DNA of 64,000 bases from Algoriphagus sp. (GCF_029254265.1 NZ_JAQWXX010000007.1:1-64000), one strand, 5' to 3'; numbered from the stretch's first letter, positions 1-8,964 are shown. Numbers and translations: made by a program. Notes: generated from the sequence alone by a model not told the origin.

Positions 1-23
1 GGTCAAAACCGTTTATTTTGACC
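1..23. other. Hairpin at window edge
   Basis: Perfect 8-bp arms GGTCAAAA and TTTTGACC enclose a 7-nt loop. No T-run follows, so it is not a clear terminator. It may be the end of a structure that starts outside the window. Confidence 0.3.
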
Positions 24-129
24 TAATTTAGTACCCGTTAAGACCGCAAGAAAGCGATTGTCACTGGCTGTCACTTCTAACTTATTTGGCTACTGGTGCA
101 TTTGCGGATATACATAAATTTTAATTTTA

Positions 130-1223
130 CTAAAAGAAAACGATAATCATAAGCTTATTTTTTGGTAATGTGATCAAAAATAGTTGGTGACAGTGAAATA
201 AAAATTTGTCATAATCCCAGACAGATTTGAAGAGGAAGTAAGCTCTGCTGAGGAGCAACTTACAAGCAATAAAATATGTCAAGAAGAATGAATGGGGCTT
301 TGGATATCGGAGCCCTTTTTTCATAGTTAATTCTTCTTGTCCTATGGATAGTAAAACCTTAGTCTTCCTTGATTTTTGAAGTACAGATACCGCCTCATGA
401 AACTTTTCCTGTTTGGATACGAGAGCCCTCTCTAGACATTCAGTTTGGCTTAAAGATGCCTGAAGAAAGACTCCAGTCCATTGGTTGATTTGAGGATTCT
501 CGGGTTTTCCACTGTTTTCCAGCAACCAAAAATAACTGTCCATCACATCACGAAGCAACCCACTTTTATACAATCGGGGATCTCTGTAATCCAAACTTCT
601 GAAAGCCGCTAGGCTCGCAGGGATTTCCTCGGTGCGGTATTGCGCTACGTTAACAACTGAACTCACTAGTTTCCGAACCGATAGATAACAACTTAGGTAA
701 CTTTCAGCATCCAGACTGCTCAGAAAATCCAGGTCTTCCTGTTTCATTCGTTGTATTTCGCCGGCAATGCCTTGCTGTGGAAGTGGGTGGATGGAGAAGA
801 GCGAATCGCCCTGATATATTTTTTGCAAATACAACCAGGCTGTTCTCGTTTTTGATACTCCGCAGCATAGCACACAAATTGCTTATTTTGATCTCCCGAA
901 ACCGTAACGATGCTTTCCGCCATACTCAACACTTCTCCCTGAAGTTCGATGGTTTCATTCGCAAGCACCAGAAAATAGGCTTTGTTGTCTTCCCCTGCCA
1001 GATAGGCCATGCCTGTGTCTTGATCGGTATAGCTTAGGGTAAAAGCACCTTGATCCGAAACCCTGGCGCTATCGATGCTGTAAATATCCAAATCCTGAAA
1101 ACCAATCATACGAACCTGCTGACCAGCCAAGCCCGGAAAACTACCCCTGATCGTATGCTGGGCCTGCACATGAACTGTGGCTACACTTAAGAATAAGAAT
1201 AGGTATAATCTAATTATTTTCAT
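130..1223 (-). pseudogene. Frameshifted, truncated DUF4369/TlpA-like secreted protein
   Basis: The first frame starts at 1223 with a signal peptide ending near VQAQ, followed by a beta-rich segment of the kind found in DUF4369 domains of Bacteroidota thiol-disulfide oxidoreductases. Around 840-845 the similarity moves to another frame (EYQKREQ in one frame is continued by AWLYLQKIYQG in the other), which indicates a single indel. The second frame continues with the helical linker typical of this family (YKSGLLRDVMDSYFWLLENS) but ends in unrelated residues. The thioredoxin-fold domain with CxxC that should follow is missing, so the gene is both frameshifted and truncated. Convincing similarity ends near 300-330; the rest of the second frame down to 130 is probably random. 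Family assignment is from recognition of the linker, not from a search. Confidence 0.6.
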
Positions 1224-1428
1224 TTGATTATAATTTTTCTTTCAATGGTCATACAGTCTTTCCCGCATATCTTAGTCATTCCTATGTGTATCGTTTCCGA
1301 AATGCTCAATTTCATATTTTCTACAAGTAAAATCCTACCACCACAAAAGGATGGCAGGATAAAGTGTGAAAAGAGTAAGAATTATTCAGGTGTGATATCC
1401 TGTATACAGCGAACCGTTAGCAATAAGT

Positions 1429-1692
1429 TTAAAAACCACCGTTACTCAGAAACTCATCAAGAAACTTAGAAGATATTTCGTCTTGCTCTTTTGACGCTCG
1501 GTGTTCAATTATAAAAGAAACTACTTTATCAGACTTTTTCTCATTGATAAAATTTTCTAATCTTAAATAACTATCTGAATTTGAATAGATAGTTACATTG
1601 ATATCATTTCGCCAATCTTCATCAATTTTCATTTTAACAATAAACCTATGTGTAAAACCTTCAAATTGTTGTTTAGAATACTTTTTTTCCAT
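1429..1692 (-). CDS. Small hypothetical protein (87 aa)
   Basis: An 87-residue charged, soluble protein with an ATG at 1692 preceded by an A-rich stretch of the kind that replaces Shine-Dalgarno sequences in Bacteroidota. It has no signal peptide or membrane segment. Composition (many K, E, S, F, I) is plausible for a real small protein, and the frame is open in an otherwise stop-rich region. I do not recognise the family. It lies just downstream of the 3' end of the group II intron remnant, so its promoter could have been altered by that insertion. It could be a remnant of something larger. Confidence 0.45.
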   Translation of the reverse strand: MEKKYSKQQFEGFTHRFIVKMKIDEDWRNDINVTIYSNSDSYLRLENFINEKKSDKVVSFIIEHRASKEQDEISSKFLDEFLSNGGF

Positions 1693-1738
1693 TTTTATAT
1701 TTGTTTTAAATTGATGATTTGTAAAAAACCTACTGCTA

Positions 1739-2346
1739 ATCGAGTACCTAGCCCCCCAGCCACGCTAGCAAACACTAGCAGGTAGAGGCTCTCACACCAC
1801 CGTACGTACGAGTCTTCCCGATAAAAATCGGGACAGACTGTATACGGCGGTTCGTAAAGCATAGCATCATTGCTCTTTATACTGATGATACCTTTCTGCT
1901 ACTTTTAAGTATAGGCTATACTTTGTATTCCTATACGAATTTTCGCTTCACAATACGTTCAGTCCTTCACTACTTCTGTGAGACCTCCATAGTTTTTATG
2001 GCTCGTTCCTCTTAGCTACTATGACCTCGGCTGACTTCTCTTGGACGTTCCAGACGTCTAGAGACCTCCCTCGGTAAAATGAATATCCTTGTGCCTATCG
2101 CCGCCACATCTACTTTTTTGGTACTTCCTCCCTTTTGGAAAATTGGGACTTCGGCAGTATGTGTTACCTCATCCCCCCGATAGCTATCGAGGGCTCATAG
2201 CCTCCGTATGTGGTTCATGTTCTTCAGTACAGACACCGCAGTCTAGCTTACTTCACTGCATGCCTCACGGCAAACCAGCTTGCCACTTGCTTGGCTTCGT
2301 AGTAGTCCACCCATTTTCTGGATCCCTGATTAACACCCTCAGACAC
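1739..2346 (-). mobile_element. Group II intron derivative lacking its reverse transcriptase
   Basis: Read on the minus strand, the element begins GTGTCTGAGGGTG, like the conserved GUGYG 5' end. It runs through segments I recognise from Bacteroidota group II introns, including GAAGTCAGCCGAGGTCATAG near 2020-2040 (the domain before the ORF). It reaches a domain V in which ACCGCCGTA near 1850 pairs with TACGGTGGT near 1797-1805. A domain VI-like hairpin (GCTAG/CTAGC) follows, ending near 1739. At about 608 nt it has no room for the 400-600 residue reverse transcriptase/maturase normally carried in domain IV, so it can only splice or move in trans, if at all. The distal domain V stem is extended by a 12-bp hairpin with TCCCGAT/ATCGGGA arms. 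Boundaries are judged by eye. Confidence 0.7.
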
Positions 2347-2460
2347 TTGGGATGAGAGTTCTAAATCGGACAGGCTTTGGCCAGCTGAGCTCAGAACAAA
2401 TGGAAAATAAAATGCTAGGAAGCATAAAATTAATCTGGCAGGATGCAGTAGTTTTTTCAT
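2347..2460 (-). pseudogene. 5' fragment of a secreted protein interrupted by the intron
   Basis: An ATG at 2460 opens a typical signal peptide (MKKLLHPARLILCFLAF, then a hydrophobic stretch ending SSAGQ) and about 38 codons of coding sequence before it runs into the group II intron 5' end at 2346. On the far side of the intron the frame meets a stop at once, so the rest of the gene is missing or rearranged. The N-terminus resembles the fragment at 2484-2594 in both DNA and protein, so the two were once paralogues. Confidence 0.5.
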
Positions 2461-2483
2461 TGGTTTATAATTTTTTCAATCAA

Positions 2484-2594
2484 TTATTTTGTTGATTCAA
2501 GATCAATTTTCGTAAGCTCTTGCAAGGCTAAAAAGCATGAAATTAGTGTAGCAGGATTCAGAAGATATTCCTCAAGACCGTGTGGTTTTTTCAT
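2484..2594 (-). pseudogene. Degenerate paralogous start of a secreted protein
   Basis: A 36-codon frame from the ATG at 2594 contains LLNPATLISCFLAL, which lines up with LLHPARLILCFLAF of the neighbouring fragment. It ends at a stop after 36 codons. The 20 bases before its ATG (AAATTATAATCAT-like) are nearly the same as those before the ATGs at 2460 and 1223, suggesting repeated duplication of a leader plus signal-peptide module. Probably not functional. Confidence 0.4.
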
Positions 2595-2778
2595 ATGATT
2601 ATAATTTGTTTTTTATAGGCCATCCCGAGCAATCGGGAGGAATCTCGCAGATTATATTCATACCAGTGTATGGCTTTTTAGTCATGCTCGATTTCATGGG
2701 TATACCTAGTGAATCGTTGATTTCTTAGATGCTTTGGTTAGCCATTTCTTGCTACCACTTTTTGTTATTTTAAATTCA

Positions 2779-3163
2779 TTTTTACTTCGACTGAATCCGG
2801 CTTTGCTTTCTTGGCTACCAGATTTATCACCCGCCTATTCAAAGTAAAAATCACTTGACCTTGGCTGATTAGCGAAGGACCGAAACAAGCAAAAAACTAC
2901 GCCTCCAAAAAAATATGTATGTTGAGAAAGGTGTTTTCTCAACAAGCAAGGAATGAAATGTATTTTTTTAGATATTAAATGCACCTTTTAAGTCGTCCAA
3001 GATCTGGGTAACTTTTGGCGCATTAAAAGTTCAGGAAGCAAAAACAGGTTTTTTTCATTAGGATGTGCAATGAAAATTAATGTTAAAATGAAAAAAATCA
3101 GTCAACTCAGCCAACATAAAAAACACCAAATCGAAACTGAAAGTAAAGCCAAATTCAGTCGAA
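2779..3163. repeat. Imperfect inverted repeat pair
   Basis: The arm at 2779-2809 (containing ACTTCGACTGAATCCGGC) is, in reverse complement, similar to the arm at 3140-3163 (AAAGTAAAGCCAAATTCAGT and on). About 20 of 24 positions agree. The 330 bp between contain no gene. This could be the two ends of a decayed mobile element or two copies of a dispersed repeat in opposite orientation. Confidence 0.4.
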
Positions 3164-3540
3164 TCAGGATCGCAAAATTGATCGTTTTTCTCAGTAAAAG
3201 TATTTGGTCTTGAGCTCAAGCTCGACAGAAGGAATTACGACTTAAAGAGCCCTTACCCGGAAAATTCATTGGAATTTCCAGCACAGCTTTAACTCACTTC
3301 TCCCTTGACTATCGGAAGGTTGCTTCGCTTCCTTTTATCCGCAGTAATTCTCAACACCCCATTTCTGTAAGATTCTTTGGAACTAAAACAATCCGAAATT
3401 GTCGGCACAGGCTCTGATTTGTTGGGATTTAAAACCTTCGTCAGAAACGCTACTGCATATTCCAAGTTTAAGATGAATTTTTCTTGGAGGACTAAGGCTC
3501 ATCTCCTTGGTTTTTTTGTTCAAGCTGTAGATCCTTGCCG

Positions 3541-3990
3541 AAAGTCCTAATCAGTCAAAATTGAGTATTGGAGAGTCAACTTAGAGACTTTATCAGCCAC
3601 GTTTGAGTGTTGAACACTCTATGTAAGGAGTTGAACATCCAACTTAGAGACCTAATCAGTCAAGTTTAAGTCCTAATCACTCAAAATAAGGTGTTGTTGA
3701 ACAGGCAACACAGAGACTTTTAAACTCAAACTAGGGTGATGAACACTTAAATTAAGGTGTTGAACATCCAACTTTATCAATTTTTCAGTCAAGTTTAAGC
3801 CGTAATCACTAAAATTAAGGTCTTGAACATCCAACTTTGTCAATTTTTAAGTCAAGTTTGAGTCCAAATCACTCAAATTAAGGTCTTGAACAAGCAACAC
3901 AGAGACTTTTAAACTCAAGCTTAAGTTCCACTCACGCCAATTAAGGTCATTACCAATAAAACCTGGTTGTTAAGCACTTGAGTTTGAATC
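3541..3990. repeat. Degenerate tandem repeat, period about 64 bp
   Basis: About seven diverged units share a core of the form AAGTTTAAGTCCTAATCACT, then AAATTAAGGTCTTGAACATC, then CAACTTTGTCAATTTTT or CAACACAGAGACTTTTAAAC. Comparable points fall near 3597, 3660, 3722, 3786, 3849 and 3913, a spacing of 62-65 bp. Every frame contains stops, so it is not a coding repeat. One unit carries the dyad GAGTGTTGAACACTC. Units are too diverged and lack unique spacers, so this is not a CRISPR array. Confidence 0.7.
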
Positions 3991-5323
3991 TTTACCTATC
4001 AAATGATTCCTAGATCAAAGGGAGATTATCGCAACTTAAAAAGTCTAGAAACAACGGTTTTGAAACTACAAACACTCTTTCAGTTCAATGAGACGGTTAA
4101 TCTGGTACTGGATTTTTGTATTGATAATCAAGATACTTGATAGAAAATGTATAGTCCTATTAAAGACGCAAAGCAGGAAATACAAATCTCTTGGAATTAA
4201 AAAATGGTATATACTCCTAATTGCTACCTGGAGACCCAATCAGGATTCCTCCCAAGCCATCGAGGCGGTCGAAAAAAAATATAAGGTAAAAAAGAATCTA
4301 TCAGATCTTGAAGAAAGAAATTGCTGACTCAATGAGATTTTATTTTTTTATGATTATACGCAATAATGCCAGTAGCCCTATTTTCTTTGTTTTACTGGAT
4401 GGAAGACCGATGACGGATGACCGATTGGCCTAAAACCGAGCGTTTAACTTATTATTTGATGCTTTAAGATCTTTACTGGCAGAAAAGCGGACCTACCTAT
4501 TATCTTTCGTAAAAGTCTGCTAGTTCCTAAATTTTTAGAATTTATTCCTTAGCAGAAAATATCCATTGCATAGGATTCTACTACCACCCTTCAAATTAGA
4601 TAAACAGGAAAAATTATTAACAAATAAAACCATTTGAATTTTTTTTCTGTTAAGTAAACTAATTTTAATATTACATTTCAAACTGGTCAAAATTATTGAT
4701 CGATTAATCATAGCTCAATTGCGAAAAAAAAACGAACAGTAGAATTTTATTTGGAATAGCTTTCAAAGTAATTCCAAATGAACCAAGGTATTAACTTGAA
4801 ATTCACCTATCTGTTTATCAGGATTTTAGTTATTCGAACCTAGGAAAGTTTTCGCTGAACTGAAGTCTAAAATTGAAGGAAATTTTCCAAATTTAGAAAA
4901 AAAGTCAATGAACCCGATACAGAATCTGGCCAATGAGAACAGCAAAAAATGATGGAAATTAACCACGCACAGCTATCGTGAAGAGCAGCAGGTCTTTTAC
5001 TAATGATGGCGTTTTTCTGTAAAATAGCTTCAAAAAGTGAATAATGTTTTTGAGATTCTCAATTGAAGGAGAAAAATAAAAATATTTGACTTTAATAATT
5101 TACATAGAAAAACAACTAGGGCGAAAAACCGATCCGGGTCTGAGCAAATGAAGTTAATAAGTTTCAAAAATCATCATCCTTTGAAATTATAAATAAGGAA
5201 ATCTGTTTTCTTTAATTTAAGTATAGTACTGTTAAGTAAGTTTATTTTTATATTAACGAAAGTTTTTTATCTATGTCACCTTATTTAATTTTTCAAATCA
5301 TTTCAATATCAATTTTAAGCTTG

Positions 5324-5340
5324 TAGAGGTGTCCGCTTAA
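5324..5340 (+). repeat. IS1595 left terminal inverted repeat
   Basis: TAGAGGTGTCCGCTTAA lies 2 nt outside the transposase stop codon. It matches the right end in inverted orientation with three mismatches. Confidence 0.8.
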
Positions 5341-5342
5341 CA

Positions 5343-6230
5343 TCATATCATATTTGAGATATACATTTTATCTGCTTTTACCATTCTGATGATTAGATTA
5401 TTGAAGATGGTGTCTTTGTTCTGGGAGCGATTAATTCGGTAGGAAAACTCGCTCAAATAGCGTTCAATATGCCTTTTGCTTACCCAGGAGTAAGTCGTTC
5501 TCAACCATGACTTCACTTGATGAATCATCGTATGAATCGCCTTAAAATTCAGACCTAATTCACTGGAGATCTGCTTGATGGTATAATCTTTAGCTATTGG
5601 CCGATAGCCTTTCCATTTGTCAGTGACCACTTGGGCTTCTTTGTCAATGTGTTGGTCAAATATAGGTCGAAGTGATTTGGCTGAGAAGTCCCTGATTTTG
5701 AGGGCATAAAACCGTTTTACTTTCCCTTCCTCAGTCAGCTCCACAGCACATACTACTTTCTTTTTGTTACCGCCATAGCTTCTTCCGGTATGTCCCGCTT
5801 CTTGGCCACCTACTACAAACTCATCCACATGAACCTCACCCTGCATGGGATGATTTTCACTGGATTTCATTGCCTCACGGACTTTATGCATAAAGTTCAT
5901 CGCTGTTTTACGATTAATCTCACAGCGCTTGGCAACATACATGGCAGAGAGCCCTTTGGTGCTCGTACTCATCTCAAAACAGATATGAAAGGCTTTTAAA
6001 AGCCCAAATTTAAGCTTATGAAACATGGTGTCTGCTCCTGCACTTTCTGTGTCGCTGCACTTATTACAAGTGCGCGCATAATCCTTTCTAATTTGACTAC
6101 CCTTATGCCCACATTTTCGGCAGGTGTATCCATCTTTCCATTTGATTTCTGCCAAATATTTCTTGCAGTCAAGTTCAGTTTGGAAGCTTTTACTGAACTC
6201 TATGACTCCTTGACCTTTAAATATATCCAT
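5343..6230 (-). CDS. IS1595-family (ISXO2-like) transposase
   Basis: DDE-type transposase of about 295 residues. An N-terminal zinc ribbon (CRKCG ... CNKC) is followed by a helix-turn-helix-like region and the ISXO2-like catalytic domain: first Asp in HVDEFVVGG, second Asp in VVTDKWKGY, and the late HQVKSWLR block that carries the third catalytic position in this family. The frame is open upstream to a TTG at 6263, but the ATG at 6230 (MDIFKGQG) gives the usual N-terminus and is preferred. The gene is uninterrupted, so the element may still be active. Confidence 0.9.
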   Translation of the reverse strand: MDIFKGQGVIEFSKSFQTELDCKKYLAEIKWKDGYTCRKCGHKGSQIRKDYARTCNKCSDTESAGADTMFHKLKFGLLKAFHICFEMSTSTKGLSAMYVAKRCEINRKTAMNFMHKVREAMKSSENHPMQGEVHVDEFVVGGQEAGHTGRSYGGNKKKVVCAVELTEEGKVKRFYALKIRDFSAKSLRPIFDQHIDKEAQVVTDKWKGYRPIAKDYTIKQISSELGLNFKAIHTMIHQVKSWLRTTYSWVSKRHIERYLSEFSYRINRSQNKDTIFNNLIIRMVKADKMYISNMI

Positions 6231-6263
6231 TTTGAGCGTTTGAAAAGCTATAAATATATGCAA

Positions 6264-6280
6264 TTAAAAGGACACCCCTA
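6264..6280 (-). repeat. IS1595 right terminal inverted repeat
   Basis: Read on the minus strand this is TAGGGGTGTCCTTTTAA, matching the left end at 14 of 17 positions. It lies outside the transposase start. Confidence 0.8.
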
Positions 6281-6301
6281 TAAATCAATAAATAATCAAC
6301 C

Positions 6302-6332
6302 AAAAAGAGTCTCCTAGTGGGACTCTTTTTTT
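6302..6332. terminator. Bidirectional terminator hairpin
   Basis: A 10-bp stem AAAAAGAGTC/GACTCTTTTT with a 9-nt loop and A/T runs on both sides. It insulates metK from transcripts of the insertion sequence. Confidence 0.7.
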
Positions 6333-6475
6333 GCTTTCAATTGACATGAAGTGATTCAGGAAAGCATGAGGTATTTGAGCTTTTCATTTTGGGTTATTCT
6401 TCTTTGAAATGACTCCATCTGACTTTACCAAATCGAGACAAATCATATCTAATTTTTTATTTCCCCTAGTTCCCG

Positions 6476-6483
6476 TATTTTTG
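6476..6483 (+). promoter_or_regulatory. Candidate metK promoter -7 box
   Basis: TATTTTTG fits the Bacteroidota housekeeping -7 element TAnnTTTG and lies 36 bp before the metK ATG. A clear -33 TTTG is not visible, so support is partial. Confidence 0.45.
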
Positions 6484-6519
6484 GGCTTTCTTAAAAAATC
6501 GCATTCCTAATTTCTAGTT

Positions 6520-7773
6520 ATGGCATATTTATTCACTTCAGAGTCAGTTTCTGAAGGGCATCCTGATAAAATCGCAGATCAAATCTCTGACGCGCTGATT
6601 GACAACTTTTTAGCTTTTGATCCGAACTCCAAAGTAGCTTGTGAAACATTAGTTACTACAGGTCAGGTATTCCTTGCGGGTGAGGTGAAGTCTGATATTT
6701 ATCTTGACGTGCAAAAAATAGCTCGTGATGTGATCAATCGAATTGGTTACACCAAGAGTGAATACATGTTTGAAGGAAATTCTTGTGGGATTCTTTCTGC
6801 AATCCACGAGCAATCGGCCGATATCAATCAAGGTGTAGATCGTGCAAATCCTGAGGAGCAGGGCGCAGGAGATCAGGGGATGATGTTTGGTTATGCCACG
6901 AATGAAACTGAAAATTATATGCCTTTGGCATTAGACCTTTCGCATATGATTTTGCGAGAATTGGCAGCAATGCGAAGAGAAAATAAGGAAATTACGTACC
7001 TCAGACCTGATTCAAAAGCACAGGTAACCATCGAGTATAACGATGATAATGTGCCACAACGAATTGAGGCAATTGTAATTTCTACTCAGCATGATGATTT
7101 TGACGAAGAAGCGACGATGCTTGCTAAAATCAAATCTGATATTATTTCAATTTTGATTCCAAGAGTGAAAGCACAGCTTAAGCCTGAGCTTCAGAAGCTT
7201 TTCACTAACGATATCAATTACCATATCAATCCAACCGGAAAATTTGTAATCGGTGGACCTCATGGAGACACAGGCTTGACTGGTCGTAAAATCATCGTAG
7301 ATACCTATGGTGGTAAAGGAGCTCACGGTGGAGGAGCTTTCTCAGGAAAAGATCCGTCTAAAGTAGATCGATCTGCGGCATACGCTACGCGCCATATTGC
7401 CAAAAACATGGTGGCAGCAGGTATTGCAGATGAAATGCTGGTTCAGGTTTCTTATGCAATCGGAGTCGCTGCACCAATGGGTATTTATGTAAATACATAC
7501 GGCACTGCAAAAGTGGATATGCACGATGGCGAAATAGCCAAGAAGATCGAGCAACTCTTCGATATGCGGCCCTATGCAATCGAGCAGCGACTGAAGTTAC
7601 GGAATCCGATTTATGAGGAAACTGCCGCCTATGGTCATATGGGAAGACAAAATGAAGTGGTGAGGAAAACATTTTATTCCCCTTACCGAGATGAGATAGT
7701 CTTGGACGTAGAACTTTTCACCTGGGAAAAACTAGACTATGTCGATCGAATCAAATCGGTGTTTGGAATCTAA
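6520..7773 (+). CDS. metK: S-adenosylmethionine synthetase
   Basis: Makes S-adenosylmethionine from methionine and ATP in the cytoplasm. The 417-residue protein has the family signatures in order: GHPDKIADQ near residue 13, the [12 protein letters not shown] segment near 118, and the phosphate-binding [20 protein letters not shown] near 245, then the C-terminal domain. Length is as expected for bacterial MetK. The ATG lacks a Shine-Dalgarno sequence, normal for this phylum. It stands alone between two terminators. I saw no recognisable SAM riboswitch in the 190-nt leader. Confidence 0.97.
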   Translation: MAYLFTSESVSEGHPDKIADQISDALIDNFLAFDPNSKVACETLVTTGQVFLAGEVKSDIYLDVQKIARDVINRIGYTKSEYMFEGNSCGILSAIHEQSADINQGVDRANPEEQGAGDQGMMFGYATNETENYMPLALDLSHMILRELAAMRRENKEITYLRPDSKAQVTIEYNDDNVPQRIEAIVISTQHDDFDEEATMLAKIKSDIISILIPRVKAQLKPELQKLFTNDINYHINPTGKFVIGGPHGDTGLTGRKIIVDTYGGKGAHGGGAFSGKDPSKVDRSAAYATRHIAKNMVAAGIADEMLVQVSYAIGVAAPMGIYVNTYGTAKVDMHDGEIAKKIEQLFDMRPYAIEQRLKLRNPIYEETAAYGHMGRQNEVVRKTFYSPYRDEIVLDVELFTWEKLDYVDRIKSVFGI

Positions 7774-7811
7774 AAACAGAGCCTCTCGAATTTCGGGAGG
7801 CTTTGTTTTTA
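7773..7811 (+). terminator. metK terminator
   Basis: A hairpin AACAGAGCCTC.../...GAGGCTTTGTT with a T-run, directly after the metK stop. Confidence 0.8.
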
Positions 7812-7956
7812 TATATTTTTTGGAAAATTGCTCCAAAATTTGACTAATTGTTTAGATTTTATCCATTTCGTTTTTACAGTAATTTTAGTAGAAAAAATCT
7901 TTAAACTAAAACCTAAGAAAATAAATTCCGTAATTTGACTTAATTAATTCGGTCTT

Positions 7957-8442
7957 ATGAGGATACTTATTTTAACTCTGTTTTTTCTCGGTTTAAGCAA
8001 TGTTTTAATAGCACAGGGAACTGTCACTTTCCAAGAGAATTTTTTTAACAATAATCGTTATAAAATTGATGGTATTGAATCCAAGCCTGATGATGTTGCC
8101 CGACTCATGGCTAATTTTGAGTACAGCCAGAAAAATTTTATCGAAGGCCACAAGCAGATGAGGATTGGTAGTGGGTTGAGGATTGTGGGAATTGGAGTCT
8201 TGGTGGGAGCTTTGGTCAACTATGGCCTATCAGATTTTACTCAAGATGATACCAGAACCTATTTTCTCATTTCCTTATCTGGGATGGGCGTTGGAGCTAT
8301 TGGTGCTCCTATCAGGCGCAAAGGAAAAAGTCGGGTCGAAACTGCTGTTGCTGAATACAATTATTTGAAAGACAGAGGCAATTACAAGGAAGTGAGTCTT
8401 CGAGCTGCTCCTGGCAAAATCGGTTTAGTTTTTAACTTTTAG
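7957..8442 (+). CDS. Secreted/membrane hypothetical protein, first of a paralogous pair
   Basis: A 161-residue protein with a signal peptide ending VLIAQ, a charged stretch with a KPDDVARLMANFEYSQKNFIEG-like middle (residues 43-65), two hydrophobic segments (about 70-90 and 103-120) and a C-terminal basic region with the AEYNYLKDR motif. The downstream gene has the same plan (signal peptide, polar stretch, two hydrophobic segments, AxxxYNxxR-like tail), so the two are probably old tandem duplicates. The gap to the next start is 3 nt, so they form one operon. Function unknown; small envelope proteins of this kind are common in Bacteroidota. Confidence 0.8.
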   Translation: MRILILTLFFLGLSNVLIAQGTVTFQENFFNNNRYKIDGIESKPDDVARLMANFEYSQKNFIEGHKQMRIGSGLRIVGIGVLVGALVNYGLSDFTQDDTRTYFLISLSGMGVGAIGAPIRRKGKSRVETAVAEYNYLKDRGNYKEVSLRAAPGKIGLVFNF

Positions 8443-8445
8443 ATC

Positions 8446-8952
8446 ATGAAAAAAACAATGCTCTTTATTTTATTCAGTTCCATGTGCTGGTCTCTATTGG
8501 CTCAGGAAACCCCATTTTTGAAACTGAATATCCGTAAAAATTTCCTCGACCAGAAAATCGATTTTTTGGAGGGTCCTAAGGTATTATCTAAAGTGGAAAT
8601 ACAAACCCTGATGTCTCAAGCCAATCCTGAAACGGCAGATCTCTACAGAAAGTCGGTCTCAAAACAGCAGATCGCTAATATATTTTCCATCGGTGCTTTT
8701 GCATCTGTGATTGGTACTACTGTTTACATTGTGGCACCTCAGCAGCAGTCCTCACAAATGAGCAATCTTACTTGGCCATTATTGATTTCCAGCTTAGCGT
8801 TTGAAATTGGCTCAGGAATTTTCAACCGCAGCGCAAGGAATTTAGCTCGAGAGGCAGTGGACTCCTATAATTTTGGCAGAACAGATCGGCCCGTTTATTT
8901 TGAAGAAAACCGCATCGATCAGCCTCTTTTTAGCTATAAAATCCGATTCTGA
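8446..8952 (+). CDS. Secreted/membrane hypothetical protein, second of the pair
   Basis: A 168-residue protein with a signal peptide ending SLLAQE and a polar region with KVEIQTLMSQANPETADLY, likely equivalent to the DDVARLM region of its neighbour. Two hydrophobic segments follow (about 78-95 and 108-125), then a tail containing ARNLAREAVDSYNFGR. It is cotranscribed with the preceding gene and followed by a long terminator hairpin. I do not recognise a named family; an inner- or outer-membrane-associated role is inferred only from the hydrophobic pattern. Confidence 0.8.
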   Translation: MKKTMLFILFSSMCWSLLAQETPFLKLNIRKNFLDQKIDFLEGPKVLSKVEIQTLMSQANPETADLYRKSVSKQQIANIFSIGAFASVIGTTVYIVAPQQQSSQMSNLTWPLLISSLAFEIGSGIFNRSARNLAREAVDSYNFGRTDRPVYFEENRIDQPLFSYKIRF

Positions 8953-8964
8953 ATTCACAAAGCT

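Larger units (their letters stand above)
2600..5323. other. Gene-poor degenerate region, no convincing gene
   Basis: About 2.7 kb of AT-rich sequence with frequent stops in all frames. It holds a repeat TCCCGAGCAATCGGGA near 2623-2638, an inverted repeat (2779-2809 against 3140-3163), the tandem array at 3541-3990, and a roughly 64-codon open frame without a start on the minus strand (3289-3482), which may be a C-terminal gene fragment. From 4000 to 5320 I see only short random frames. The region reads as decayed accessory DNA between mobile elements. Confidence 0.6.
5324..6280. mobile_element. IS1595-family insertion sequence, about 957 bp
   Basis: A complete-looking element: one transposase gene on the minus strand bounded by 17-bp terminal inverted repeats, TAGAGGTGTCCGCTTAA on the left and (reverse complement) TAGGGGTGTCCTTTTAA on the right, matching at 14 of 17 positions. 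I could not find the 8-bp target duplication usual for this family when comparing the flanks, so one side may have been rearranged after insertion. It marks the boundary between the degenerate left region and the housekeeping genes from metK on. Confidence 0.85.

Noticed and set aside
2089-2355. 88-codon frame on the plus strand
   Set aside because: It is antisense to the group II intron and explained by the intron's conserved sequence.
3541-3990. CRISPR array
   Set aside because: Units are diverged and contiguous, without constant repeats separated by unique spacers, and no cas genes are present.
4088-4327. 79-codon frame on the plus strand in the degenerate region
   Set aside because: Composition is skewed to K, I, L and W as expected of random AT-rich sequence; no promoter or recognisable motif, and the surrounding sequence is decayed.
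1-6300. Prophage or integrative element
   Set aside because: No integrase, structural phage genes or attachment repeats; only an insertion sequence, an intron remnant and degraded genes.
6333-6519. SAM riboswitch in the metK leader
   Set aside because: I could not find the conserved core of SAM-I, SAM-II or related classes in this 190-nt AT-rich leader. A covariance search would be decisive.
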